In this document: piece by piece, positions 27,101 to 34,653 of the stretch | Layout: each line of letters begins with the position of its first letter | How positions within the stretch are numbered: the stretch's first letter is position 1 | NCBI RefSeq assembly: GCF_040581405.1 | Contig: NZ_CP137160.1 | Coordinates: forward strand, 1-42,425 | Reading direction: 5' to 3' | From: Komagataeibacter sucrofermentans DSM 15973 | GTDB taxonomy: Bacteria > Pseudomonadota > Alphaproteobacteria > Acetobacterales > Acetobacteraceae | Length of the DNA stretch: 42,425 nt | Notes under the pieces: generated by a model | Database searches by the model: none | What the model saw: only the letters and a program-made list of their open reading frames with translations | Told to the model about the DNA's origin: nothing | Program-made: the position numbers and the translations under genes

Positions 27101-28842
27101 ATCTTCGCTCCAACCTGAAACAGCGGGATCAGCCCTTCCGAGGGAAGCGGGCCGGTATACATGGAATGGGTCAGGGAGACGTTCCAGAAGAACGGCCCCG
27201 TGGTCTTGCGCAGCCCCAGGCCACCGCCCGCCATCTCGCCGCCCTTCAGCGCAGGCGGCGTGGAGGAGGAGGCAAAACCCGCGCGCACGACGCCGACATC
27301 AAGGGCGGCGTAAAGCTGGGTGCCCTCGATGACCTGGTGGCAGATGAAGGCGAACTTCCCGCACTTCAGGCCCTTTGTGGGCAGCTGCCACGAGAAGTCG
27401 TTGCGCATGTAGCCGCCGTCATTGCCCAGCAGGACCTGCTCGAGGAAGCCGCGCACCGAATAGGGGCCACCCACCTGCAGTTCATTAGTGGGAAACTGGT
27501 CGCGCGTGCTGTATTCGCCGTGCAGCGTGGTATGCCACAGCACGCCGCGCGCAAGCGGCTTGTAGCCGTCAATGTCGAGCGAGGGCTTGAGGTAGGAGGA
27601 ATGCGGGTCCTGCCAGCCTGGACGGATGAAGTTCGACCACGTGCCCGCGCCATCCACCGCGACCTTGAGGCCACCGGTGATGTACCACACCCCGCCCCAG
27701 CCCTTGAGCGATTCACTGACCTGCACGTTGACGAAGGCCTGCCGCGCCGTCTCGGTGTCGATCACCGTATGGTTGATCTCCGAGCCGAACGACTTGCGCT
27801 CGTAGCTGGCCTGGAAGGTGGTCACGCCGATACGGTTGCGCAGCAGCACGCGCGAGATGCCCAGCCGCCAGTCCCGTCGGCCGCCGCCAAGGTGGTAGAT
27901 GTCGCTGAGTGTTGCGAGCGGATAGTCATCCTGCGAGCGCCACCACGACCCGAACACGGTCCAGTAGCCGAACGGGATCGACCCGTTGACCGACAGGTAG
28001 GACGTGCCGCGCTGCCCGGCATGGCCGACAAGCGAATGGTCGTATTCCACTGACCACAAATCCAGCAGCCCCAGCGGGTTTTCCGCCGTGAGCATGGCAT
28101 GGCCCGTCTCCTGGCCGGTGATCTGCTGGCCGTAATTGTCGAACCAGACCTGGCCGTGCAGCACGCCCCGCTTGGGCGCAGTCACCACCACGGTGGACGC
28201 CCCCGCCCTGCCGCCGGGGGCGATGCGCATGCGCGCGCCCCAGTGGCTCAGCCGGTTCATGTCCTCGATCCCCTGTTCCAGGTCCCGCAGGTTGAGGATC
28301 TTCCCGTGCAGCCCGGGGAAGGCCATGACGGTCGCCAGCCGGGCCGGGCGGCCCTGTAACTGGATACCCGCCAGTTTCCCTTCGATCACCACGATCCGCA
28401 GGTGCCCGCTGGAAAGCTTCTGCTCGGGCAGGTAGGCCCGCGAGGTGATGAAACCCTGGCGGATATAGGCGGCATTGAGCGCGTTGATCAGTCCGTTGAG
28501 ATCGCGCACCGACATGCAGGTGCCGACATGGGGACCGGTGATCGCATCGCTCAAAGCGCGCGAGAGGTGCTGCGCACCTTCGACCGTGATGTCATGCACC
28601 GTAACACAGGTTTTTGATGCCTGTGGCAGGGCGGACGGCCTCTGGATCTGGATGTCGTTTGACGGTGGCGGCAGCGCGTCAAGCTGCTCCTGGTGCTGCT
28701 CGAAGCGCTGGAACTGGTCCTGCGACGAGCCCGGCCCCGCCGGCATCACGCCGCCGGGCAGGCCCGGCACCTGGGCCATTGCCACACCGGGCAGCGCCAT
28801 CATGGCCGCCGCCGCCCCAACCTGCCAGCGCATCACGCGCAT
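27097..28842 (-). CDS. TpsB: outer-membrane two-partner secretion translocator
   Basis: This 581-residue protein of the FhaC/ShlB family exports TpsA across the outer membrane. It has a signal peptide (to about MAMA), a Pro/Gln-rich linker, a POTRA domain near 80-160 (CVTVHDITVEGAQHLSRAL, then INALNAAYIRQGFITSRAYL), a second POTRA-like part and a 16-strand barrel. The barrel contains the conserved VRGF tetrad of the inward-folded loop (GGPYSVRGFLEQ). Its stop overlaps the tpsA start, as expected for a fixed pair. An alternative start lies at 28833. Confidence 0.94.
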   Translation of the reverse strand: MRVMRWQVGAAAAMMALPGVAMAQVPGLPGGVMPAGPGSSQDQFQRFEQHQEQLDALPPPSNDIQIQRPSALPQASKTCVTVHDITVEGAQHLSRALSDAITGPHVGTCMSVRDLNGLINALNAAYIRQGFITSRAYLPEQKLSSGHLRIVVIEGKLAGIQLQGRPARLATVMAFPGLHGKILNLRDLEQGIEDMNRLSHWGARMRIAPGGRAGASTVVVTAPKRGVLHGQVWFDNYGQQITGQETGHAMLTAENPLGLLDLWSVEYDHSLVGHAGQRGTSYLSVNGSIPFGYWTVFGSWWRSQDDYPLATLSDIYHLGGGRRDWRLGISRVLLRNRIGVTTFQASYERKSFGSEINHTVIDTETARQAFVNVQVSESLKGWGGVWYITGGLKVAVDGAGTWSNFIRPGWQDPHSSYLKPSLDIDGYKPLARGVLWHTTLHGEYSTRDQFPTNELQVGGPYSVRGFLEQVLLGNDGGYMRNDFSWQLPTKGLKCGKFAFICHQVIEGTQLYAALDVGVVRAGFASSSTPPALKGGEMAGGGLGLRKTTGPFFWNVSLTHSMYTGPLPSEGLIPLFQVGAKI

Positions 28843-28862
28843 TCCGGACTATGCGGCCGGCT

Positions 28863-29510
28863 TCAGGCAGGCGCTTTCTGGCTGGACCAGGTCTCGATTG
28901 CGCCAAAGGCGTCGGAGAAATGGCTCATGTCATAATTGATCGTCACCGTGCCGCCGCCCTGCGCGGGCACGCGGCTGACGCGGATGTGGCCGGTCCTGCC
29001 CGCCTTCAGTGCCGTGATCATGGCGGGCGTCGCCTGCAGCGTCGACAGGCAACCCGATGCGTTGCACACCAGATAGGGCAGGCTGACCGGCTTGCCGTTA
29101 TCCATCGACAGGGTGGCAGGCTTCGTGAGGTCGAAGCCCAGCGGGGTCATGATGCTCAGCTCGTAGGGGCGCGCGGTGATCGCCACCCTGTCGGTCGCGG
29201 CCCGGGCGACGATCACCATGCCCAGCGGCACGGCCTTGCCCTGCTGCTGCATGCTCAGCTGCTGGGCCGCCACGCACAGCGAAGCCGCGCGTGTCGCGGG
29301 CGCATAGGTGCAGTTGGCCTGCCAGGCGCCAAAAGCCTGCTGCGTGGTGATCGGCGAAGGCTGGGCCGGGGCCTGCGGAGAAGCAGAGGCCCCTTTTGCG
29401 GGCGATGGCGCGGCAGACGGGGCCGGGACCGCTGCCGTTCCCGCAGCATGGGATACGCCCGTCAGGGAAGCAGAAAAAAGAAAAGCACAAGCCACGGCCC
29501 TGAACTGCAT
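28863..29510 (-). CDS. Invasion-associated locus B (IalB)-family protein
   Basis: This 215-residue exported protein has a signal peptide (ending SHAAG) and a Pro/Ala-rich linker to residue 50. An IalB-type domain follows: FGAWQANCTYAP, LCVAAQQLSMQQQGKAV, SIMTPLGFDLTKPATLSMD and LPYLVCNASGCLSTLQA. Conserved Cys pairs probably form disulphides in the periplasm. IalB proteins are widespread in alphaproteobacteria, including non-pathogens, and the biochemical role is unclear. It is the first gene of the operon, 20 bases before tpsB, which suggests a function in secretion or surface assembly of TpsA. Confidence 0.88.
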   Translation of the reverse strand: MQFRAVACAFLFSASLTGVSHAAGTAAVPAPSAAPSPAKGASASPQAPAQPSPITTQQAFGAWQANCTYAPATRAASLCVAAQQLSMQQQGKAVPLGMVIVARAATDRVAITARPYELSIMTPLGFDLTKPATLSMDNGKPVSLPYLVCNASGCLSTLQATPAMITALKAGRTGHIRVSRVPAQGGGTVTINYDMSHFSDAFGAIETWSSQKAPA

Positions 29511-29898
29511 CAGTAACCTCCCGAACGGTCAGCCTGACCGGCGATGACCGGTCGGTCCTGTATTGAATGGAACGTCGCCTTTAAAACGACATATTTCGTC
29601 ATTCATGGATACAGTTTGACATGGAAGGCAGCAACAGAAGAATTCATTCAACTAGCGGTTGAATAACGGCATACCTCATACATTTTATGTGGAAATATCC
29701 TGATACAACCAACAAATATGCACTGTATTCGTCTATACAATACATAATGTATAATAGTTATTTATTTTTGGTCTGAAATTTTCATTTCCAAAGACAGTCA
29801 TCGTGGCAGCCAGACCGCAGCGCAGCTGCTCTCCGCTTTTTCTTGCCGATCTGCCCAAAATAAACTAAGTTTGTATGACCAAGTCAATGAGGGATGCC
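29511..29898. promoter_or_regulatory. AT-rich divergent promoter region
   Basis: About 390 bases separate the ialB operon from the Phd-VapC module. They are strongly AT-rich from 29620 to 29790 against a GC-rich surround, with no gene. It must hold the promoter of the exoprotein operon and that of the antitoxin. I cannot assign exact -35/-10 boxes with confidence. Confidence 0.5.
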
Positions 29899-30144
29899 AT
29901 GCGTGTCGTCAATATCCATGAAGCCAAGACCCACCTGTCCCGGCTGATCGATGCCGCCACAAAGGGTGAAAGCTTCATCATCGCCAGGGCCGGCAAGCCG
30001 GTTGTGCGGGTCAGCCCTGTCTGTGCCCCTGAGGAACAGCACAGGCAGCGTCTGGGCTTTCTGACTGGCAAAATCCAAGTCCCGGACGATTTTGATCATA
30101 TGGGACACGAAGAGATCGGCGTGCTGTTCGACGGGCAGGCATGA
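29899..30144 (+). CDS. Phd/YefM-family antitoxin
   Basis: This 81-residue protein starts MRVVNIHEAKTHLSRLIDAATKGESFIIARAGKPVVRV, the standard Phd/YefM N-terminal DNA-binding fold. A toxin-binding tail follows (FLTGKIQVPDDFD). I chose the ATG at 29899, which has GAGGG five bases upstream, over the in-frame ATG at 29875. Its stop overlaps the toxin start as ATGA. It should neutralise the PIN toxin and repress the operon. Confidence 0.92.
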   Translation: MRVVNIHEAKTHLSRLIDAATKGESFIIARAGKPVVRVSPVCAPEEQHRQRLGFLTGKIQVPDDFDHMGHEEIGVLFDGQA

Positions 30145-30527
30145 GGCTTCTGCTCGATACCCACCTGCTCCTGTGGGCAGCCGGAAACCCGGGGAAACTC
30201 TCCGCCGATGCCCGGACATTCATGGAAGACCCTCTGAACATCCTGATGTTTAGCGCCGCAAGCCTGTGGGAAGTCACGATCAAGGCCGGGCTTGGCCGGG
30301 CAGACTTCCAGGTTGATCCGCATCTGTTGCGTCGTGGCCTCATCGAGAACGGGTATGAAGACCTCCCCGTCACCAGTCAGCATGCCGTGGCAGTTGGACA
30401 GCTTCCCGATATTCATCGCGACCCTTTTGACCGTATCCTTGTCGCCCAGGCCACGGTCGAAGGGCTCCTCCTCCTGACCCATGATCCACTCGTGCAGTCC
30501 TATCCAGGCCCCATCAGGGCCGTCTAA
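30141..30527 (+). CDS. PIN-domain toxin (VapC-type, Phd-linked)
   Basis: This 128-residue PIN-domain ribonuclease has acidic metal ligands in LLLDTHLLLWAA, SAASLWEVTIK and DPFDRILVAQA, then LTHD. The DTHLLLWA form is typical of PIN toxins paired with Phd/YefM antitoxins, as here. It overlaps the antitoxin by four bases. All expected acidic residues are present, so it is probably active. Confidence 0.93.
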   Translation: MRLLLDTHLLLWAAGNPGKLSADARTFMEDPLNILMFSAASLWEVTIKAGLGRADFQVDPHLLRRGLIENGYEDLPVTSQHAVAVGQLPDIHRDPFDRILVAQATVEGLLLLTHDPLVQSYPGPIRAV

Positions 30528-30620
30528 AAAGAGCAGCAGCACTCTCTTCTCCTTTCCTGTGACCGCTACCGGGAGCCTGGGCGGGTGGTGCTGCCAGACA
30601 GCATGTGGTATTTTGAAAGA

Positions 30621-30781
30621 GGCGCGTAGAAACGCCTTTTCCAAAAGGGCGGCCTCCTTGTCGGGTGGCCTGCCCAATACAACACCCGGACTATGTCCAG
30701 CGGTGAACAGGGAGACCTGTCTGCCGTAGTGGAAATAGGCAGGGCGTGCTTTTGCCCTTTTGGAACACGTTTCTACCCGCC
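30621..30781. repeat. Imperfect long inverted repeat in a non-coding stretch
   Basis: The sequence at 30621-30650 (including GTAGAAACG and TTCCAAAAGGGC) recurs inverted at 30754-30781 with a 2-base gap and few mismatches. The pair is about 160 bases across, inside the gene-free stretch 30528-30868. It could be a small non-autonomous element with terminal inverted repeats or a large RNA hairpin. I found no clear target duplication. Confidence 0.5.
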
Positions 30782-30868
30782 CGACGCCAGGGCGGGCAGG
30801 AGGCGTGTGCCTGATTGCCCGCTTTCCCGGCTGTCGTCACAGGACAGGCGTGAAAAAAGGACGGACAG

Positions 30869-31144
30869 ATGGCAGGTTCAGGAATAAAGCAGGCCCGTGA
30901 CCTTGAGATCATGGATACAGACGCCATGACGGTAGCCCTCCTGCGCGAATACGGACTACCTGGCGCCAGGGAACGGGCGCGCCATCACGTTGGCCGGTGT
31001 GTCGAGGCTGGCCTTGTGGATGACGCCGCCTTCTGGATGCGCGTCAGCAACCAGCTCGAAAACCTGGCCTCCTCGGACTATGGTCCCGGAAACCTTTTCA
31101 CGCCTTCGGGGCAGATCAGCCCGACTGCCACGCGACTTGGCTGA
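30869..31144 (+). CDS. Small hypothetical protein upstream of the Rrf2 regulator
   Basis: This 91-residue protein has a helical core (AMTVALLREYGLPGARERARHHVGRCVEAGLVDDAAFWMRVSNQ). The AAFWMRV-type end slightly recalls the small DUF6961-like proteins of alphaproteobacteria, but I am not sure. An AAGGA site lies eight bases before the ATG. Its TGA overlaps the regulator's ATG (TGATG), so the two are coupled. No catalytic motif is visible. Confidence 0.65.
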   Translation: MAGSGIKQARDLEIMDTDAMTVALLREYGLPGARERARHHVGRCVEAGLVDDAAFWMRVSNQLENLASSDYGPGNLFTPSGQISPTATRLG

Positions 31145-31551
31145 TGCACCTCACCTTGCGTACCGACTACGCCTTCCGCGTGCTGATCCATCTGGCCCGC
31201 CATGGACACACACAGAACCGCATAACGGTCCGGCACATCGCCGAGCGGCACAATATCTCCCATAACCATCTCGTGAAGGTCGTCAACGACTTGTGCCATC
31301 ATGATCTCCTGGTGGGAACCCGGGGGCGGAATGGTGGCGTCAGCCTGGCCCGCTCCCCGAAAGACATCAATGTCGGGCATGTCATCCGCCTCATGGAAAC
31401 CGAAGGTGAAGTCATGACCGGCTGTGCGCCGCTTCAGGGCAGACCCTGCATCCTGGCAGATGCCTGCCGTCTCCGTCACCTGACCAGACAGGCAACCGAT
31501 GCTTTTATGGCCATCCTCGACGGCATGAGCGTGCATGATCTCCTGTCCTGA
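31144..31551 (+). CDS. nsrR: Rrf2-family iron-sulphur regulator, NsrR-like
   Basis: This 135-residue winged-helix protein starts MHLTLRTDYAFRVLIHLA, with the recognition region ISHNHLVKVVNDL typical of NsrR and not of IscR. Three Cys (94, 102, 108; spacing 8 and 6) match the cluster ligands of Gram-positive NsrR. NsrR senses nitric oxide through its [4Fe-4S] cluster and represses NO-detoxification genes. No such gene (hmp, norB) is on this plasmid, so its targets are probably elsewhere. Confidence 0.85.
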   Translation: MHLTLRTDYAFRVLIHLARHGHTQNRITVRHIAERHNISHNHLVKVVNDLCHHDLLVGTRGRNGGVSLARSPKDINVGHVIRLMETEGEVMTGCAPLQGRPCILADACRLRHLTRQATDAFMAILDGMSVHDLLS

Positions 31552-31559
31552 CAGGACGC

Positions 31560-32228
31560 TTATGACCCATCCGGCCGGACGGTCAGGACACAGGACTGGT
31601 CCACCTTCGTCTCGTTGGCCGTTTTCTGGCAGCCAGCGATCCGGTCCCGACTGGCGTCCACAAGCCGGTTGGCCCGGACCATATGCCGCAGGCTTTCGGG
31701 ATTGTCGGCCTCCATCATCAACGCACCAGATTCCCACCGATCCTGTCCGCCCACGATAAAGGAGGCCACCCGCGTCCCTAGTGACGATGGTAGGAGATAG
31801 GTCAAGGCAGGCGAGAACCCGATCCCGACAGCCAGACAGGCCAGCCCGACCTTCAGCACCCACCAGTTCTGACGGTCCTGGGTACGGGCCTGTCCGACAA
31901 TGTCGGTCAGTTGCTGCCGCTCCACCTGAACCGCACGGATCGCGGTATGAAAGGCGGCCTGCATGTCCTGACAGACGGAAAGCCCTGCCTGTCGTACCCC
32001 CTGCCCATAGGCCTGCGGCGTCATCTTCAGCGTCGGACTGGCCTCGATCGCCTTCATGCGCGCGCCCACGTCGTTCAGGGCCTTGACCAGCCTGGCCAGG
32101 TCCGGCGTGTAGTCAGGCGGCCGGTTGTCCCGCCATGCCTGGGGCAGCGCTTCCACGCTGCGCCGGAGCACCGTCATTTCGGCGCACAGATCCTCAAAGG
32201 CGCGCGCGGCCGGATCCGTCTCGCTCAT
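31560..32228 (-). CDS. DUF6118-family membrane protein
   Basis: This 222-residue protein begins SETDPAARAFEDLCAEMTVLRRSVEAL, a family-typical helical N-terminus. Long helices with coiled-coil character follow, then a hydrophobic segment near 125-150 (WVLKVGLACLAVGIGFSPAL) and a C-terminal part with RVASFIVGGQDRWESGALMM and SCVLTV. Proteins of this family occur in alphaproteobacterial plasmids and islands near mobilisation genes; the function is unknown. The ATG at 32228 is preferred over 32246. It converges on the nsrR-like gene with nine bases between stops. Confidence 0.75.
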   Translation of the reverse strand: MSETDPAARAFEDLCAEMTVLRRSVEALPQAWRDNRPPDYTPDLARLVKALNDVGARMKAIEASPTLKMTPQAYGQGVRQAGLSVCQDMQAAFHTAIRAVQVERQQLTDIVGQARTQDRQNWWVLKVGLACLAVGIGFSPALTYLLPSSLGTRVASFIVGGQDRWESGALMMEADNPESLRHMVRANRLVDASRDRIAGCQKTANETKVDQSCVLTVRPDGS

Positions 32229-32238
32229 GATGGAAAGC

Positions 32239-32282
32239 CCCCTCATCCAGATTCAGTTTTCCGGCACGTCCAGACGATCATC
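32239..32282. repeat. 44-base direct repeat, copy 1
   Basis: This stretch is identical to 33911-33954. It contains the stop codon and last codons (RLDVPEN) of the fragment gene that ends at 32253. The second copy does the same for the antitoxin gene ending at 33925. The copies are 1672 bases apart and enclose two toxin-antitoxin modules. Confidence 0.9.
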
Positions 32283-32489
32283 ATCCTGACCAGCCTCTTG
32301 CGTTCCGGCCCTTTCCTGCTTCCCGAAAAGCAGCCGCCTTCGCCCTTCTTCCATTGCCAGGAGCGTAAGCCTGTTTGGCCGACTGTCTGAAGCCGCGTTC
32401 TGAATAGTCCGTCGCAATCTTTCCGCATTACGCGGACTACTCAGAAGATGCGCTGTCTCCTGACAAACGGCTTGTTCTTCTTCCTGCAC
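32253..32489 (-). CDS. Fragment resembling a YefM antitoxin C-terminus, with a shared 3' tail
   Basis: This 78-residue frame starts at a GTG with a GGGAGG site about seven bases upstream. Residues 9-30 (QETAHLLSSPRNAERLRRTI) match the ETxYLLxSPxNxxRL pattern of the YefM C-terminal half, and the N-terminal DNA-binding half is missing. The last residues (DDDRLDVPEN) come from the 44-base repeat and are the same as the end of the antitoxin at 33925. It therefore looks like a recombined remnant. It follows the VapC gene by 31 bases and might still be translated. Confidence 0.5.
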   Translation of the reverse strand: MQEEEQAVCQETAHLLSSPRNAERLRRTIQNAASDSRPNRLTLLAMEEGRRRLLFGKQERAGTQEAGQDDDRLDVPEN

Positions 32490-32520
32490 AACATCCCTCC
32501 CCCGGTAGCCTGCCCCCCGA

Positions 32521-32913
32521 TCAGGCAGCCCGTTCCAGCCCCAGATGTGTCACAAACGGATCAAAGTCCCGGTCACTGTAAAGAAGCCGATACCCGCTTA
32601 CGATGCATCGTGTGGCAATCAGGGTATCAATGGTCTTCCGGATGGTGATGCCTCTGCCGCGCAGGTCACGAAAATATCGTGCCGCCTCGATCATGACATC
32701 ACGTCCCCCGATCTCCACCAGATCCAGGGCACCAAGCATCCGCCGTGCCGTGTTGAAATCCCGCTCACTCGCAAATCCCTGGAGAACTTCCGTCATCATC
32801 AGATCCCCAATGGCGACAGGTTCTTCTCCCAGAAGCCGGTCTAGAACATCAACCTGTGGCGTCACCGTACCCCGGAAAAAATCGATCCAGACCGAGGAAT
32901 CCACCAGGATCAT
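32521..32913 (-). CDS. vapC: VapC-family PIN toxin
   Basis: This 130-residue PIN ribonuclease has the acidic residues in ILVDSSVWIDFFRG, MMTEVLQGF, TIDTLIATRCI and SDRDFDPF. Its start overlaps the VapB stop (ATGA). The set of acidic ligands is complete, so activity is likely. VapC enzymes usually cut initiator tRNA or rRNA; the target here is unknown. Confidence 0.93.
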   Translation of the reverse strand: MILVDSSVWIDFFRGTVTPQVDVLDRLLGEEPVAIGDLMMTEVLQGFASERDFNTARRMLGALDLVEIGGRDVMIEAARYFRDLRGRGITIRKTIDTLIATRCIVSGYRLLYSDRDFDPFVTHLGLERAA

Positions 32914-33104
32914 GCGTCGGAACGCATGGCATCAAGATCACCCTGCCAGTCGAGCTTCCCCCGCAAGGTACGGAGTTCCCGCTGCTGCTTCAGCCTGATC
33001 AGCGTCCGCAACCCGAGTTCGACCGCTTCCTTCTTGGTTTTGACACCAGACGCCTTCAGCGCATCTGTCATGAGGGCATCGTCAATGATGATGTTTGTTC
33101 GCAT
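32910..33104 (-). CDS. vapB: VapB-family antitoxin
   Basis: This 64-residue protein starts MRTNIIIDDALMTDALKASG, then VKTKKEAVELGLRTLIRLKQ, the classic VapB form (strand and two helices, then a toxin-binding tail with ELRTLRGKLDW). The ATG at 33104 has a GGAG site nine bases upstream. It overlaps vapC by four bases. Confidence 0.93.
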   Translation of the reverse strand: MRTNIIIDDALMTDALKASGVKTKKEAVELGLRTLIRLKQQRELRTLRGKLDWQGDLDAMRSDA

Positions 33105-33168
33105 GATGTGTATCTCCAATAGAAATCATACACATTAAATCATCCGCTCTCAAGCATGCCGCAGGACA

Positions 33169-33591
33169 TCAGGTATCCTCCCACGGATTGAGAACCCGCA
33201 CACCAGCCGCCTCGAAAGGCGACACGTCGCGACTGGCCACGACATAACCACGGGATGCGGCAGTCGCGGCAATATAGCCATCTGCCTTGCCAATCGCCCG
33301 ACCCTCTGACCTGGCCCGCACCATCAGTTCGGCATAGGCCTGGGACGCCGCCAGATCGAACGACAGGACACGCCCCGCGAACAAGGGCAATACCTCCTGT
33401 TCCAGCCGCTCATGCAGTACAGAACGCCGCCGACCGGTCGGCATCGCCCCGATCCCGAAACGCAGTTCCGCCACCGTGACGGCAGACAGGAAAAGCGTCT
33501 CGATCGCCTGTCCATCGATCCAGGCCAGAACACGCGGCTCCGGGACGGGCTTCCACGGCTCCGAGATCACATTGGTATCGAGCAGGATCAT
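33169..33591 (-). CDS. FitB/VapC-type PIN toxin
   Basis: This 140-residue PIN protein starts MILLDTNVISEPWKPVPEPRVLAW, the FitB-like subtype. Acidic residues are in LDTNV, VAELRFGI and GKADGYIAATA. It ends in the usual NPW motif (VLNPWEDT). It overlaps the FitA-like antitoxin by four bases. A PIN-domain nuclease held inactive by its partner on operator DNA is the known picture for FitAB. Confidence 0.93.
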   Translation of the reverse strand: MILLDTNVISEPWKPVPEPRVLAWIDGQAIETLFLSAVTVAELRFGIGAMPTGRRRSVLHERLEQEVLPLFAGRVLSFDLAASQAYAELMVRARSEGRAIGKADGYIAATAASRGYVVASRDVSPFEAAGVRVLNPWEDT

Positions 33592-33839
33592 TCGAAGGAC
33601 ATCGGCTCGGCCGGGGTCTGATCGCGGGTCTGCAAGGCCGCAATATCCTGATCACACATACCGGCCTCCCGACCGATGGACGCCAGAAGCGATCCCAGCC
33701 GGACCCGCTGCGGCGGCCGGACGGCCGCTTCCAGAATGGTCCGGATCTCTGCTTCCGTACTGCGCCCATGCAGCATGGCCTGCGCCTTCAGCGCCCGATG
33801 CGTCTCTTCCGGAAGATTACGAATAACCACAGAAGACAT
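33588..33839 (-). CDS. FitA-type ribbon-helix-helix antitoxin
   Basis: This 83-residue protein starts MSSVVIRNLPEETHRALKAQA, then GRSTEAEIRTILEAAV, a canonical FitA/VapB ribbon-helix-helix. The tail LGSLLASIGRE is the toxin-binding part. The ATG at 33839 has an AGGAG site; the longer frame from 33881 is unlikely. A palindromic AT stretch (ATGATATCATAAATATCATT, about 33862-33881) just upstream may be the operator. Confidence 0.92.
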   Translation of the reverse strand: MSSVVIRNLPEETHRALKAQAMLHGRSTEAEIRTILEAAVRPPQRVRLGSLLASIGREAGMCDQDIAALQTRDQTPAEPMSFE

Positions 33840-33910
33840 GACAGGACTCCTCATTTCCTGGAATGATATCATAAATATCATTTCGATATCTTTCCAGAAA
33901 AACCCGACAT

Positions 33911-33954
33911 CCCCTCATCCAGATTCAGTTTTCCGGCACGTCCAGACGATCATC
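33911..33954. repeat. 44-base direct repeat, copy 2
   Basis: Identical to 32239-32282, in the same orientation. It covers the 3' end of the ribbon-helix-helix antitoxin gene at 33925. Confidence 0.9.
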
Positions 33955-34188
33955 GTCCCTGATCTGCCCCCTTGTTCCGATCCGCTCCAGAAGAGCTTTG
34001 GCACGAGCAGGCGTGGTCCGTGTCGCCCGTGCGGAAAAATACCGTTCCGCTTCTGCCTGCCCACCCAGCCGGGCCGCGACAGCCGTCGCAACAAAAAGGT
34101 TCATGCTGACACCTGAAAGCGCCGCCTGACGCGTTGCGGCTTCCCGCATATCTTCCGGAAGCCGAAGCTGGATTTTACTGCTACTCAT
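33925..34188 (-). CDS. Ribbon-helix-helix antitoxin of the PIN_3-type module
   Basis: This 87-residue protein starts MSSSKIQLRLPEDMREAATRQA, then SMNLFVATAVAARLGG, a ribbon-helix-helix DNA-binding domain of the Arc/HicB type. It is followed by a basic tail. The gene comes after its toxin, the reverse of the usual order, with a 4-base overlap. The last codons lie in the 44-base direct repeat, so the original C-terminus may have been replaced. Confidence 0.82.
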   Translation of the reverse strand: MSSSKIQLRLPEDMREAATRQAALSGVSMNLFVATAVAARLGGQAEAERYFSARATRTTPARAKALLERIGTRGQIRDDDRLDVPEN

Positions 34189-34607
34189 CCTCTCATCCTT
34201 CGCAAAAGAACACCTGGCCGCACTGCTGGAATACCGAACCGTGATACAGCCCGCTGCATGTCTTTCAGATTGAACGTGGCGATCGCATCCGCATTTCCGT
34301 TGATCGCTGTCTCAACCACAAGTTCATCATCACCGTGCGCTCCTGTCGGTCGCCACCTGTAATCAAAAGAAACCGGCACGCAGCACCCTGCAAGTCCATC
34401 AAGAACCTCCAGAACTTCATCCCCCTGAACGCCCATTCGAAAAAGGTTTTCAGAACGACGCAACACCGCCTCGTATTCGACCAGGAGGGTCGTGGAGAGC
34501 AGCAGACTGAAATTCCTATCCAAGGCCCCCAGCAAAAGCTGCCGGGACGCTCCGTCCGGTGACATGAATCCCGAAAGAACAACATCCGTATCAAGAACAA
34601 CGCGCAT
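34185..34607 (-). CDS. PIN-family toxin (COG1569-like)
   Basis: This 140-residue PIN protein starts MRVVLDTDVVLSGFMSPDGASRQLL and contains TTLLVEYEAVLRR, HGDDELVVETAINGNADAIATFN, all typical of the toxin family annotated as putative toxin component, PIN family. Acidic ligands are present. It is upstream of and overlaps its antitoxin. Its ATG lies 46 bases downstream of the traA stop on the same strand, so it may be read through from traA. Confidence 0.9.
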   Translation of the reverse strand: MRVVLDTDVVLSGFMSPDGASRQLLLGALDRNFSLLLSTTLLVEYEAVLRRSENLFRMGVQGDEVLEVLDGLAGCCVPVSFDYRWRPTGAHGDDELVVETAINGNADAIATFNLKDMQRAVSRFGIPAVRPGVLLRRMRG

Positions 34608-34653
34608 AGTGACATCATATATGACGTCACTGCTTAACGTAAATCAAAATCTC

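Noticed and set aside
31078-31863. 261-codon minus-strand frame across the nsrR-like gene
   Set aside because: It is antisense to a clear Rrf2-family gene and overlaps the DUF6118-like gene; the product has no domain.
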